Assembly: GCA_009838975.1 (NCBI GenBank)
Contig: VXQO01000150.1
Span: 1-64,000 of the forward strand
DNA from: Gemmatimonadota bacterium
Lineage (GTDB): Bacteria > Gemmatimonadota > Gemmatimonadetes > Longimicrobiales > Gaopeijiaceae
DNA length: 64,000 nt
Direction: 5' to 3'
Positions 34,628 through 43,174 of the stretch are shown here, piece after piece. Under the pieces are notes generated by a model, which was not told the DNA's origin, did no database searches, and worked only from the letters and a program-made list of their open reading frames with translations. Numbering within the stretch: position 1 is the first letter of the stretch; every line of letters begins with the position of its first letter. Position numbers and translations under genes: made by a program.

Positions 34628-35662
34628 CTACGTTCCGCATGTGACCGGGTCCAGTCTGACCTCCGAGAACTCGACCGGCGCGGGCGCCCTCGGTGCGAAC
34701 ACGATGTGGAACGGACGGACAATGCGGTGCGCGGGAACACAGAAGTCGCCCGGTATGCGCTCCACCCACTCCACCTTCGTACCGGCGGCGATCGTGATCA
34801 CACTGCGTATCTCGGCCGAGTCCCCAACCTCTTCGCGCACGCCCAGGAAACCTGCGAGGACCATGTCGGTTTCCCAGTCCACGCCGGGGGGAAGGGTGCG
34901 CGCGCCATGGTTGTGCTCTCTCCAGAATTCGTCCCACGCCGCCTGCGTCTCCTTCGTGTCTCCCTCGTCGGGCGTGCGGAAGACGAAGGTCGTGTGCGTG
35001 TCCCAGCCGGTGTCGGTCCCCTTCGCTACGGTTCCAAAGGGCAGGCTGCCGACATACGCTGACCGGAAGGCCGTTCCCACCGTTTGCGTCCGCACCATCT
35101 GAACGAACTGGACCACCTTCGCCGCGTCCACGTCGGGACCGGATCCGGCCGTGACGAGGGTGGCCAGCGTTCCTGACGCGCAACGGACCCACACCCTGTT
35201 TTGCGCGCTGGGGGCATCGATGATTCGCAGAGTTATCCTGCTGTTGTCGCCCTCGCATTCCGTGAGTTCGAGCGGCGGGACCTCGGCGAGCTGGAAGTTC
35301 GGATCCTTGTCGAGCGCCTGGATGACCCGGGAATAGTTGTCTGCATACTGCAGCGGCAATCCGGGGTTTCGCCTTCCCTCCTGTTCCCCCACGACGTCCC
35401 TGTAGCCGATTTCCTCATACATCGTCCAGCCGCCACCCGATGCCCATTCGATCTCCTGCCTGAGCCAGCCGAGCCCCAGGTGCAGCGGCGTCTCCACGGT
35501 GACGTGGATCTCTCCGGACCGTCCAAACGGCACTCCATTGCCTGGATTGGTGACACCGCAACCTGGAACAAGCAGGTAACTGATGGTCAGACTTACGGTT
35601 ACATGGAATGGCGCGTGACGCCGCCCCCTTTTCCCGTCTCTCCGCGCGGTGTATCTTTCCAT
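34628..35662 (-). CDS. Putative lipoprotein heading the signalling cassette
   Basis: 344-aa exported protein with an Arg-rich n-region, a hydrophobic core and a lipobox-like SYLLVPGCG. The mature part contains RITLRIIDAPSAQNRVWVRC near the middle and RIPGDFCVPAHRIVRPFHIV near the end, with several scattered cysteines. Family not recognised. ATG 35662 is chosen because GGAGG lies 8 bases before it. The start region lies immediately beside the divergent pyrE start, leaving almost no spacer. It precedes the kinase by 46 bp and may be the envelope input of that system; this is inference. Confidence 0.68.
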   Translation of the reverse strand: MERYTARRDGKRGRRHAPFHVTVSLTISYLLVPGCGVTNPGNGVPFGRSGEIHVTVETPLHLGLGWLRQEIEWASGGGWTMYEEIGYRDVVGEQEGRRNPGLPLQYADNYSRVIQALDKDPNFQLAEVPPLELTECEGDNSRITLRIIDAPSAQNRVWVRCASGTLATLVTAGSGPDVDAAKVVQFVQMVRTQTVGTAFRSAYVGSLPFGTVAKGTDTGWDTHTTFVFRTPDEGDTKETQAAWDEFWREHNHGARTLPPGVDWETDMVLAGFLGVREEVGDSAEIRSVITIAAGTKVEWVERIPGDFCVPAHRIVRPFHIVFAPRAPAPVEFSEVRLDPVTCGT

Positions 35663-35666
35663 CAGC

Positions 35667-36209
35667 ATGTCCTCCATCTCCCGCCTCGGAAAACTGCTCG
35701 CCGAGCGAAGCGTGAAGTCGGGCGACTTCACGCTCGCCAGCGGGCGACGTTCAAATTACTACGTCGATGCTCGCCTTACGACGATGTGCGGCGAAGGCCA
35801 GGTGCTCGTCGGCGAGGTTTGCTGGAATGCACTGGTGGAGGCCGGCTGGGACCCCGAGTTCGTGGGTGGGATGACCCTGGGAGCCGATCCCGTTGCGTAC
35901 GCGATCGCGAATCACGCTACCCGCTCGGGCCGGAGGCTCGATGCCTTCACGGTGCGCAAGCGCCCGAAAGGCCACGGGACCGGGAGGCAGATCGAAGGAG
36001 GCCTTCCGGCCGGGGCCAGAGTCGTGGTCGTGGACGACACGGTCACATCGGGTGGCAGTCTGCTCGAGGCCGTGCGCGTCGTGCTCGGCCATGGGGCCAT
36101 CGTGGTGGGTGTCGTCGCGCTCGTCGACCGGGACGAAGGAGCACGGCAGCTTCTGGCCGACGCAGGCTACGACCTGCATTCCGTGTTCCGCGCCAAAGAC
36201 CTCTGCTGA
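35667..36209 (+). CDS. pyrE: Orotate phosphoribosyltransferase
   Basis: Transfers the phosphoribosyl group of PRPP to orotate, giving OMP in pyrimidine synthesis. 180 aa. The PRPP loop is VVVVDDTVTSGGSLLEAV. LASGRRSNYYVDARL and VGGMTLGADPVAYAIA are PyrE signatures, and FTVRKRPKGHGTGRQIEG is the flexible catalytic loop. ATG 35667 gives the usual N-terminus (ISRLGKLLAERSVKSGDFTL); GTG 35649 is an alternative. It is convergent with dnaN, in the place where recF or gyrB is often found. Confidence 0.94.
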   Translation: MSSISRLGKLLAERSVKSGDFTLASGRRSNYYVDARLTTMCGEGQVLVGEVCWNALVEAGWDPEFVGGMTLGADPVAYAIANHATRSGRRLDAFTVRKRPKGHGTGRQIEGGLPAGARVVVVDDTVTSGGSLLEAVRVVLGHGAIVVGVVALVDRDEGARQLLADAGYDLHSVFRAKDLC

Positions 36210-36259
36210 CCGGAGTAACGATCCGGTCCGCGCCGGGACCATGGCGAGGCCGCGGTCGA

Positions 36260-37363
36260 TCAGTCGACGAGACGCAACGGCATGATGAGACACAGGTAAT
36301 CCAGCTCCGCGTCGGTCGGCTGAATGGTTGTAGCCCGTTCGGCCGTCTTGAAACTCATCCGGACCTCGCCCGCCGGCATGTTGCGGAGGACTTCGAGCAG
36401 ATAGTTGGCGTTGAAGGCGATCTGCAGTTCGCCGCCTTCGTACTGGAGCTGCAGTTCGTCGCGCGCTTCGCCGAGGTCCGGAGTTATCGCTTCGAGGTGT
36501 AGCGTGTCGGGCTCGAAGGCAAGCTTGATCTTGTGGGTCTGGGTGCTGGCGACCACAGCCGTGCGGCGCACTGCTGCCTCCATGGCACTCTTGTCCACCG
36601 TGGCCAGCTTGTCGTTGTCCTTCGGGATGACCTGTTCGTAGTTCGGGTACTTCCCGTCGATGAGGCGTGTGTACACTTCCCTGGTATCCGAACGGAATCC
36701 CAGATGGTTCGCTGCCCGCGCCACGGTCAGCTCGCCTTCTCCGTCGAAGAGGCGTTCCACCTGGTTCAGAGCCGAAGGAGGCACGATGAACTCGGCGGTT
36801 CCCGTGCCACCCGACCCCGATTTCACTCCCATCTTCGCGAGACGATGGCCGTTGGTCGCCACCATGCTCATCCGCGACTCCTCGATCTCCCACAGGACAC
36901 CATTCAGGATGGGTCTGCTTTCCTCGTTCGAGACCGCGAACGCCGTGGCCTGGATCAGCATGCGCAGCGACGCTTCGGATACCGTCCATCCCTCCTCGAA
37001 ATCGATGGCCGGGAAGTTGGGGAACTCCTCGCTCGCGAGCCCGTTGAGCTTGAAACGGCTGTTCCCGCAGCCGATCTCCAACTGGTGCCCCCGTACACGC
37101 ATCTCCACCGGTTCGTCGGGGAGTTCGCGCGTGATTTCCTGGAGTTTGCGGCCAGGCACGGTGATCCCACCCCCCTGGGCTACCTCGGCTGGTACCTTCA
37201 CCCGCAGCGATACGTCGAGATCGGTGCCGCTGATCCAGACCGATTTGCCGTCGGCCTCGATGAGCACGTTGGACAGAACGGGAAGCGTGGTCTTGGTCGG
37301 GATGCTCGCCGAGACGGCAGCCAGGCCGGAGTGGAGGTTCTTGCGTGTGATTTTCAGTATCAT
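36260..37363 (-). CDS. dnaN: DNA polymerase III beta subunit (sliding clamp)
   Basis: 367-aa ring-forming clamp that tethers DNA polymerase to DNA. N-terminal MILKITRKNLHSGLAAVSAS and TKTTLPVLSNVLIEA, the GTDLDVSLRVKVPAEV strand, and the C-terminal DYLCLIMPLRLVD are characteristic. ATG 37363 begins the family N-terminus; an in-frame start 36 bp upstream is less likely. Downstream of oriC and co-directional with dnaA, it is followed by convergent pyrE rather than recF-gyrB. Confidence 0.97.
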   Translation of the reverse strand: MILKITRKNLHSGLAAVSASIPTKTTLPVLSNVLIEADGKSVWISGTDLDVSLRVKVPAEVAQGGGITVPGRKLQEITRELPDEPVEMRVRGHQLEIGCGNSRFKLNGLASEEFPNFPAIDFEEGWTVSEASLRMLIQATAFAVSNEESRPILNGVLWEIEESRMSMVATNGHRLAKMGVKSGSGGTGTAEFIVPPSALNQVERLFDGEGELTVARAANHLGFRSDTREVYTRLIDGKYPNYEQVIPKDNDKLATVDKSAMEAAVRRTAVVASTQTHKIKLAFEPDTLHLEAITPDLGEARDELQLQYEGGELQIAFNANYLLEVLRNMPAGEVRMSFKTAERATTIQPTDAELDYLCLIMPLRLVD

Positions 37364-37735
37364 GGCGCAGGCGTGTTGGGTAAACCGACGGAAATCCACG
37401 GACCCCTGTGGTCCTCTGTTGAATTAGTAATAGAGAAACAGAAAGTCGTCATCATAGTGCATGTGGAAAAGTGGGAGAACAGCGGTCCCGCGACCTCTGA
37501 AGCCTACTGCTGAAAGGCGAAACGGATAGTCCGAACGATTGTGGAAATATCTGGAAACACGGGCGGTTATACCAGCGAAAACGGGTGCACTGTGGAATAG
37601 TGCCGGACTTCAAGAGGTTGTCCACATGGTTTTCCACATGCCGGCGCACCGTGTTGGCAAGGACTTGGGACAAGGTTCTCGATTGGCCAGCCGGAATCCG
37701 GTCGTGGAAAACGCCAGCTGCGGGGGACAACGCGA
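37364..37735. other. oriC: Probable chromosomal replication origin (oriC)
   Basis: 372-bp non-coding stretch between dnaA and dnaN. DnaA-box-like nonamers on the plus strand: TTGTCCACA (37618-37626) and TTTTCCACA (37630-37638). On the minus strand: TTTTCCACA (37462-37470), ATTTCCACA (37540-37548), TATTCCACA (37591-37599) and TTTTCCACG (37703-37711). The most frequent form is TTTTCCACA. An AT-rich stretch at about 37415-37460, next to dnaN, could be the unwinding element and carries a TCTGTT/AACAGA inverted repeat. Gene context (dnaA, dnaN, rpmH, parAB) and the change in transcription direction agree. Confidence 0.85.
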
Positions 37736-39121
37736 TCACGCGGGGATGGCGCTCAACCGCTTCCGAAGTGAATCGACACGATCCTGGAGATCCTCGTCCT
37801 TCCCGAGTTGCTGCTCCACCTTCCGGATCGAGTGGATTACGGTGGAGTGGTCGCGATCTCCGAAGTACTTCCCGATTTGCGTGAGCGACAGGTCGAGCAA
37901 CTCTCGCATGAGGAACATGGCGACCTGGCGCGGGACCACGATATTGCGGGAACGGCGAGCGGAAACGAGTGCCCCGGTCGTGGCGCCCCAGGCTGCTGCT
38001 ACCTCTTCGCGGATGAGTTCCGGCCCCAGTGGCGGGTGTTCCCGCAGGGATGCGACGCCCGCAAGAGCCGCTCGAGCCAGACCTGGGGTGACTTCCCTTT
38101 CGGTCACTGAAGAGAGCGCGAGCAGCTTTATGATGGCTCCCTCGAGCTCGCGAACCGAAGATGTGCAGAAGCGGGCCACTAGGTCGAGGACCTCGAGGGA
38201 CAGGTTCACGTTCTCTTCATCGGCCTTCTTGCGGAGAATCGCGACCCGCGTCTCGTAGTCCGGCTGGCTGATTTCGGCCACGAGGCCCCATTCGAAGCGC
38301 GAGACGAGACGTTCTTCGAGTCCCTCGAGATCCTTGGGATGCCTGTCGCTGGTCAGGACGATCTGCCGGTCACTGTTGTAAAGCACGTTGAACGTGTGGA
38401 AGAACTCCTCCTGGGTGTGCTCCTTGCCCCTCAGGAACTGTACGTCGTCCACCAGAAGGAGGTCGTAGGAACGGTAGCGAGCGCGGAACGCATCGGTCCG
38501 GTTCTGGTAGATCGCGGTCACCATCTCGTTGACGAATTGCTCCGCCGGCAGGTAGCAGACGCTCGCGTGTGTCCGCAGTTCCAGCATCCAGTTGGCGATC
38601 GCATGCATGAGATGCGTCTTCCCCAGTCCGGTCGCACCGTAGAGAAACAGCGGGTTGTAGCTGCGCGCAGGGCGTTCCGCGACCGACCGGCTTGCCGCCT
38701 GCGCCAGGCGACTGTGTTCGCCGACGATGAAACGGGCGAAGGTGTACCGATGGTTGAGCCCCGATACGCGATCCTGCCCGCTCGCGGACGCGGGCAGCGG
38801 ATTCGCGGGCGCCGTCGGCGACTCCACGACCGGGGCCACGGAGAGTTCCGGTGTGCTGCGGTTCGGAGCCGAGCCGGCGGCGGTGACGCTGATCGTGACC
38901 GCATGTCCGACGATGCTCCCGGCGATTTCGCCGAGCATCCCTCCGTACTTGTCTTCGAGCCACTCGGCGTGAAAGCGGCTTGGGGCGACAATGTGAAGAA
39001 CCCCCTCCTCCCAGGAGTCCACGTCAGCGGCGGCCAGCCACGTATTGAAGCTCTGCTCGGGTAGAGTGATTCTGGCCTGCTCGAGGATCTGTTCCCAGAG
39101 TTCCGCCACAGCTGGTTCCAT
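37736..39121 (-). CDS. dnaA: Chromosomal replication initiator protein DnaA
   Basis: 461-aa initiator ATPase that binds DnaA boxes and melts oriC. Domain I (LWEQILEQARITLPEQSFNT) is followed by a variable linker. The AAA+ domain has GATGLGKTHLMHAIA (Walker A) and LLLVDDVQFLRGKE (Walker B). Domain IV contains the signature FGDRDHSTVIHSIRKVEQ. ATG 39121 starts the canonical domain I; an in-frame upstream ATG adds a non-conserved leader. Divergent from rpmH across a 213-bp spacer. Confidence 0.97.
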   Translation of the reverse strand: MEPAVAELWEQILEQARITLPEQSFNTWLAAADVDSWEEGVLHIVAPSRFHAEWLEDKYGGMLGEIAGSIVGHAVTISVTAAGSAPNRSTPELSVAPVVESPTAPANPLPASASGQDRVSGLNHRYTFARFIVGEHSRLAQAASRSVAERPARSYNPLFLYGATGLGKTHLMHAIANWMLELRTHASVCYLPAEQFVNEMVTAIYQNRTDAFRARYRSYDLLLVDDVQFLRGKEHTQEEFFHTFNVLYNSDRQIVLTSDRHPKDLEGLEERLVSRFEWGLVAEISQPDYETRVAILRKKADEENVNLSLEVLDLVARFCTSSVRELEGAIIKLLALSSVTEREVTPGLARAALAGVASLREHPPLGPELIREEVAAAWGATTGALVSARRSRNIVVPRQVAMFLMRELLDLSLTQIGKYFGDRDHSTVIHSIRKVEQQLGKDEDLQDRVDSLRKRLSAIPA

Positions 39122-39195
39122 TCGCGCCTCGTTCGAAGGGAAAAGGTGGGCGAAGCTAGAAGCTGGCCATGCGGAAGTCAAACGCGGGGGACGGG

Positions 39196-39246
39196 GCCGG
39201 TCGGTGGGTCGGTCGAAGGACCGATCGGTGGCGGTTGACCGGTCAA
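39196..39246. promoter_or_regulatory. GGTC/GACC-rich palindrome cluster between dnaA and rpmH
   Basis: The divergent dnaA-rpmH spacer contains repeated CGGTCGG/GGTCGG units. It also holds a hairpin TCGGTC-GAAG-GACCGA (39209-39224) and a perfect 12-bp palindrome TTGACCGGTCAA (39235-39246). TTGACC at 39235-39240 could serve as a -35 element for rpmH, with a weak -10 (TAGCTT) 18 bases on. The rest of the spacer shows nothing definite. A shared operator is possible, not shown. Confidence 0.35.
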
Positions 39247-39334
39247 ATGCCGAGCAGATAGCTTACAGGGCTGTCAGCGATCTGGCCGGGTGCAGGTGCG
39301 CGCGGCCCGCCTTCAGGACGGGGACCGGAAAGAG

Positions 39335-39493
39335 ATGAAACCGACATACAGGCCGCGGAACCGCAAACGGGTCAACAAGCATGGTTTCCGTGCGCGGATG
39401 AGCACGAAGGCCGGACGTGCGACACTCAACCGGCGTCGCCGTCGCGGACGGTGGGCGCTTGTGGTGCGGACCGGATCCAAGAACGGTCGCTAG
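39335..39493 (+). CDS. rpmH: 50S ribosomal protein L34
   Basis: 52-aa, very basic large-subunit protein. The N-terminal [20 protein letters not shown] and the following [19 protein letters not shown] are the L34 signature. It is slightly longer than the usual 44-46 residues because of a C-terminal extension ([10 protein letters not shown]). ATG 39335 follows GGAAAGAG. It starts the rpmH-rnpA-yidD-yidC block typical of bacterial origins. Confidence 0.97.
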   Translation: MKPTYRPRNRKRVNKHGFRARMSTKAGRATLNRRRRRGRWALVVRTGSKNGR

Positions 39494-39503
39494 CGGTCCG
39501 GAG

Positions 39504-39893
39504 GTGCCAGGCCAGGACGGGCGCCGGCAGCCCGGGCCGCATCGGTTGCCGAGAGCGGCACGGATCAGCCGGGGAGCGGAAATCCGGTCAATGCTCAGGG
39601 AGGGAGCCCGGCAAAGGACGCGCCTGGTCGATCTCTACTGGCGCAGATCGGTGGAACCGCTTCCGCGAATGGGACTGGTAGTTCCGAAGCTGGGCTACCG
39701 GATCGTTGACCGAAACCGGATCAAGCGGCGGGTGAGGGAAATCGGGCGGAGCAAGCTGCTCCCGAGGCTCCGGCAACACGGGCCGGAGTTCGACATTCTG
39801 ATCAGGATCCGAAGGCCCGCGTATCGGGCCGCGTATTCGGAACTCGAGTTGGCGATTCTGGAGGGTGTGGAGGCCGCGTGCTCAGATACGTGA
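39504..39893 (+). CDS. rnpA: Ribonuclease P protein component
   Basis: Protein subunit of RNase P, which matures tRNA 5' ends; about 129 aa from GTG 39504, or 115 aa from TTG 39546. The RNR signature is clear: [31 protein letters not shown] and [10 protein letters not shown] fit the alpha-beta fold. The first 14 codons after GTG 39504 are not family-like, so TTG 39546 ([10 protein letters not shown]) may be the real start. The 3' end overlaps yidD by 16 bp. Confidence 0.88.
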   Translation: MPGQDGRRQPGPHRLPRAARISRGAEIRSMLREGARQRTRLVDLYWRRSVEPLPRMGLVVPKLGYRIVDRNRIKRRVREIGRSKLLPRLRQHGPEFDILIRIRRPAYRAAYSELELAILEGVEAACSDT

Positions 39894-40105
39894 CGACCGC
39901 GACAATCCGGTTCTATCAGATGTACATCTCGGTGCACCTGCCACCGTCCTGCCGGTTCCTGCCCACCTGCTCCGAATACACCCGTCTCGCGATCGAGACG
40001 CACGGCGTTGCGCGGGGCGTCTGGCTGGGCATGAAGCGCATTGGACGCTGTCATCCATGGGGCGGACGCGGTTTTGACCCGGTGCCCGGGAGGGGCGAAG
40101 GATGA
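39878..40105 (+). CDS. yidD: Membrane protein insertion efficiency factor YidD
   Basis: 75-aa YidD (haemolytic-like family), a small amphipathic membrane-associated protein that aids YidC-mediated insertion. [20 protein letters not shown] and [10 protein letters not shown], with conserved cysteines, then [15 protein letters not shown] are diagnostic. GTG 39878 has GGAGG about 5 bases upstream. It overlaps both rnpA and yidC, the conserved gene order. Confidence 0.95.
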   Translation: MLRYVTTATIRFYQMYISVHLPPSCRFLPTCSEYTRLAIETHGVARGVWLGMKRIGRCHPWGGRGFDPVPGRGEG

Positions 40106-41787
40106 GGCCCGAGTTCCGGTTCTTCCTGGCGTTGACGCTGATGATCGGCGTCTTCGTGCTTACCGAAATGCTCTTCCCTCCCATCCGGCCGGAAGCGCCT
40201 CCGCTCGAAGAGGGAGCGGTCGAATCGGTCGAGCCGCCCGCCGCCGAAGTCGTCACTCCGCCCGAGCCGCCCGGGCAGACGCCGGTCGTCGAGGAACCTG
40301 AACAGGACCAGGAAGCCGCGGAACGGCTGGTCACCGTGGAAACACCCCTCTACCGGATGACCTTTTCCAGCTACGGCGGCGTCGCACGGTCCATCCAGCT
40401 GCTGGGGTATGAGTCCTTCACCCGTGAGGGGCCCGTGGAACTGGTCCCCGAGGGACAGCAAATACTGGGTGGAATCTGGGTCGCCGGGGTCGGGGGAGAT
40501 GCGTTCGACCTGTCACGCTACGCCCACACGGTCACCCCGGCGGAGGGCGTCCGGATCACGGAAGGCGATGGGCCGCAGACACTTACCTTCCGATACGACT
40601 ACCCCGGCGGACAGTTCTTCAGCGAGATCCGGTACACCTTCTCGCCGGATTCGTACATCGTGGTCGTCGAAGGGGATCTGCCGGCCATCGAGAGGGCCTC
40701 GCTATTCGTGGATCTGGGGCCGGGTCTGGAGATCAACGAGCTGCGCGAGGCGGACGACCGCAGGATGATGGCCTTCGCCGGGAACCACATCGACGACGGG
40801 ATCACGTCCAGACCGCTGGCACGCGTGGACGAGCCCGAATCGCTGGATGGCCCGCTGCGCTGGGCGGCGGTCAAGAGCAAGTACTTCGTCGAAGTCATTC
40901 TGCCGGGGAGACAATCGGGCGGGACGGACTTCCTGGCGGGGATCCGGGCCGAGGAGGGCCCGGTTGTCGGCGGCCCGCTGCGGATCAGGGTCGGCACCCC
41001 CGTGAGCGAAGCCGGCGGCTATGCCTACAGAGCCTACCTCGGGCCCATCGAGCGGGAGCGCCTCATCGCCATCGGGGACGACCTCGAGGAGGTCAACCCT
41101 TACGGCTGGCGGGTATTCCGGCCGATTGTGCGTCCCTTCGTCGGCATCGTCCTGTGGCTGGTGAGGTTCCTGCACGAGAGCCTTTTCCTTTCCTACGGCT
41201 GGGTTCTGATCGTCATCGGGATCGGGATCCGTGTCGTGATGTGGCCGCTCAACCGCAAGATGATGCTCTCCCAGGTCAAGACGATGGCGGTACAGCCGCT
41301 GGCTGAGGAGATCAAGCGCAAGTACGGGAACGACCCGCAGCGGATGCAGCAGGAAACGCTGAAGCTCTACAAGGAACACGGAGTCAACCCGCTGGCAGGG
41401 TGTCTCCCGATGATGATCCCGATGCCGGTGCTGATCGCCCTGTTCTTCGTCTTCCAGAACACGATCGAAATGCGGGGCGTTCCGTTCATGTGGCTTCCGG
41501 ACCTCTCGGCCCCGGACCCCTTCTACATCCTGCCGGTCTTCATGGGTGCGAGCCTCTACCTGACCCAGCTGCTCACCATGAGGATCTCCGGGAGCGCCGG
41601 GAATCCGCAGATGAAGATGATGTTGTACATGATGCCCATCCTCCTGACGGTCCTGTTCTGGCGCTTCCCGTCCGGGTTGAATCTGTACTACGCCACGATG
41701 AATCTGGCGTCCATCCCGCAGCAGATCCTGATCGGCAGGGAGCGGAAGAGGATGCAGGCGGCCGGGCCGCTCAAACGCCCCGTGTGA
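40102..41787 (+). CDS. yidC: Membrane protein insertase YidC
   Basis: 561-aa YidC/Oxa1 insertase of the diderm type. TM1 (about 7-24) is followed by a Pro/Glu-rich linker, a large periplasmic domain (about 75-345), and a conserved C-terminal membrane core. The core has [40 protein letters not shown] and [20 protein letters not shown]. The hydrophilic-groove arginine lies in the first core helix. ATG 40102 overlaps the yidD stop. The large periplasmic domain supports a diderm host. Confidence 0.96.
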   Translation: MRPEFRFFLALTLMIGVFVLTEMLFPPIRPEAPPLEEGAVESVEPPAAEVVTPPEPPGQTPVVEEPEQDQEAAERLVTVETPLYRMTFSSYGGVARSIQLLGYESFTREGPVELVPEGQQILGGIWVAGVGGDAFDLSRYAHTVTPAEGVRITEGDGPQTLTFRYDYPGGQFFSEIRYTFSPDSYIVVVEGDLPAIERASLFVDLGPGLEINELREADDRRMMAFAGNHIDDGITSRPLARVDEPESLDGPLRWAAVKSKYFVEVILPGRQSGGTDFLAGIRAEEGPVVGGPLRIRVGTPVSEAGGYAYRAYLGPIERERLIAIGDDLEEVNPYGWRVFRPIVRPFVGIVLWLVRFLHESLFLSYGWVLIVIGIGIRVVMWPLNRKMMLSQVKTMAVQPLAEEIKRKYGNDPQRMQQETLKLYKEHGVNPLAGCLPMMIPMPVLIALFFVFQNTIEMRGVPFMWLPDLSAPDPFYILPVFMGASLYLTQLLTMRISGSAGNPQMKMMLYMMPILLTVLFWRFPSGLNLYYATMNLASIPQQILIGRERKRMQAAGPLKRPV

Positions 41788-41800
41788 CTTCGGTGGCGGC

Positions 41801-43174
41801 ATGGCCGAGCCCGGTTTGCTTCTGGATACCATCGTCGCACTGGCGACTCCTCCCGGTGTCGGCGCGGTCGCGCTGATCCGGCTTTCCGGCCCGAGGGCGC
41901 AGGAGATCGCAAGCGCTCTGGCCAGCGATGACGAGGAGCCGGCGATGGCGTGGCCCGAACGTCGGTGCCGGCTGCGGTCGCTGTATCGTCCCGGATCCGA
42001 CGATGTTCTGGATCGTGCGCTCTTCACGCTGTTCCGGGCTCCGCGGAGCTACACCGGTGAGGACCTCGTCGAGATATCGACTCACGGGGGCGTTTCCATT
42101 CCGGCAGGCGTGGTGGACGCGTGCGTCGCGCTCGGGGCGCGCGAGGCCCGACCGGGCGAATTCACACAACGCGCCTTCCTGAACGGCAAGCTCGATCTTA
42201 CCCAGGCGGAAGCCGTCGGTGACCTCGTTGCCGCAACTTCGCCGAAGCGGCGAGCAGTCGCGCTGCATCAGCTGGAGAGAGGGTTGGGCGAACGGATCGC
42301 CCACCTTCGCAGCGAGGTGATCGGGCTGTCGGCGCTGCTGGTGCAACACATCGATTTCCCGGAAGAGGACGACGCGCCGACTTCCATCGAGACGATCGTA
42401 TCGCAGGCGGAGCAACTGAAATGCGAGATGGATCGGCTGCTCGCGACAGCTCCGGCCGGCGAACTTCTGCGACACGGGGCGGTGACGGTTCTCGCGGGCC
42501 GTCCGAATTCCGGTAAGTCCAGTCTTTTCAACGCCTTAGTGGGGACGGAGCGGGCAATCGTAACCGAGGAGGAGGGCACCACCAGGGACGCCATAGAAGC
42601 GGTTGTGTCGATTGCCGGTTTCCCGTTCAGGCTGGTCGATACTGCCGGGTTGCGGGACGGTGCCGGCAGAGTGGAACAGATCGGGATCGAGATTGCCCAG
42701 CGCTACCTGGCGAGCGCGGACGTGGTTCTCTATTGCCTGGAAACGGGCGAGGCCCCCAGCGCCGACGAAACCGCTTTCCTCCGGTCGTTGTTCTGCCCGA
42801 TTGTGAAAGTATTCACAAAGTGGGATCTGGTACCCGGGAGCGCGGCGCCAGGGAACGGTGAATTGCCTGTGTCGGTGGTATCCGGCGAGGGATTGAGCGA
42901 CCTGAAGGAGAAGCTTCGCGATCTGGTCTTCCAGGGGGTCGTCGAGGGCCGTGACGAGGTTCCGGTCGTCACGAATGGTCGTCAGGCAGATCTGTTGAAG
43001 CAGGCCAGGGCGGAGGTCGGCGGGTTCGGCGAAGCGCTGGCGCGGAGGATCCCGCCGGAGGTGGCGGCGGCGCATCTCAAGACGGCCGAGAGTGCGCTGG
43101 AAGAGATTCTCGGCGTCGTTGCCGCCGACGACGTGCTGGACCGGGTATTCAGGGACTTCTGTATCGGGAAGTGA
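41801..43174 (+). CDS. mnmE: tRNA modification GTPase MnmE
   Basis: 457-aa GTPase that with MnmG installs the cmnm5 group on wobble U34 of tRNAs. The N-terminal folate-binding domain has IVALATPPGVGAVALIRLSG. The embedded G-domain has GRPNSGKSSLFNALVG (G1), EGTTRD (G2), DTAGLRDG (G3) and TKWD (G4). The C-terminal FCIGK carries the conserved Cys. Its stop overlaps the mnmG GTG (GTGA). Confidence 0.97.
   Translation: MAEPGLLLDTIVALATPPGVGAVALIRLSGPRAQEIASALASDDEEPAMAWPERRCRLRSLYRPGSDDVLDRALFTLFRAPRSYTGEDLVEISTHGGVSIPAGVVDACVALGAREARPGEFTQRAFLNGKLDLTQAEAVGDLVAATSPKRRAVALHQLERGLGERIAHLRSEVIGLSALLVQHIDFPEEDDAPTSIETIVSQAEQLKCEMDRLLATAPAGELLRHGAVTVLAGRPNSGKSSLFNALVGTERAIVTEEEGTTRDAIEAVVSIAGFPFRLVDTAGLRDGAGRVEQIGIEIAQRYLASADVVLYCLETGEAPSADETAFLRSLFCPIVKVFTKWDLVPGSAAPGNGELPVSVVSGEGLSDLKEKLRDLVFQGVVEGRDEVPVVTNGRQADLLKQARAEVGGFGEALARRIPPEVAAAHLKTAESALEEILGVVAADDVLDRVFRDFCIGK

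Noticed and set aside
37654-37672. Sigma-54 promoter in the origin (TTGGCA near a second GG)
   Set aside because: The -12 GC element with TTGC is missing, so it does not fit the GG-N10-GC rule.
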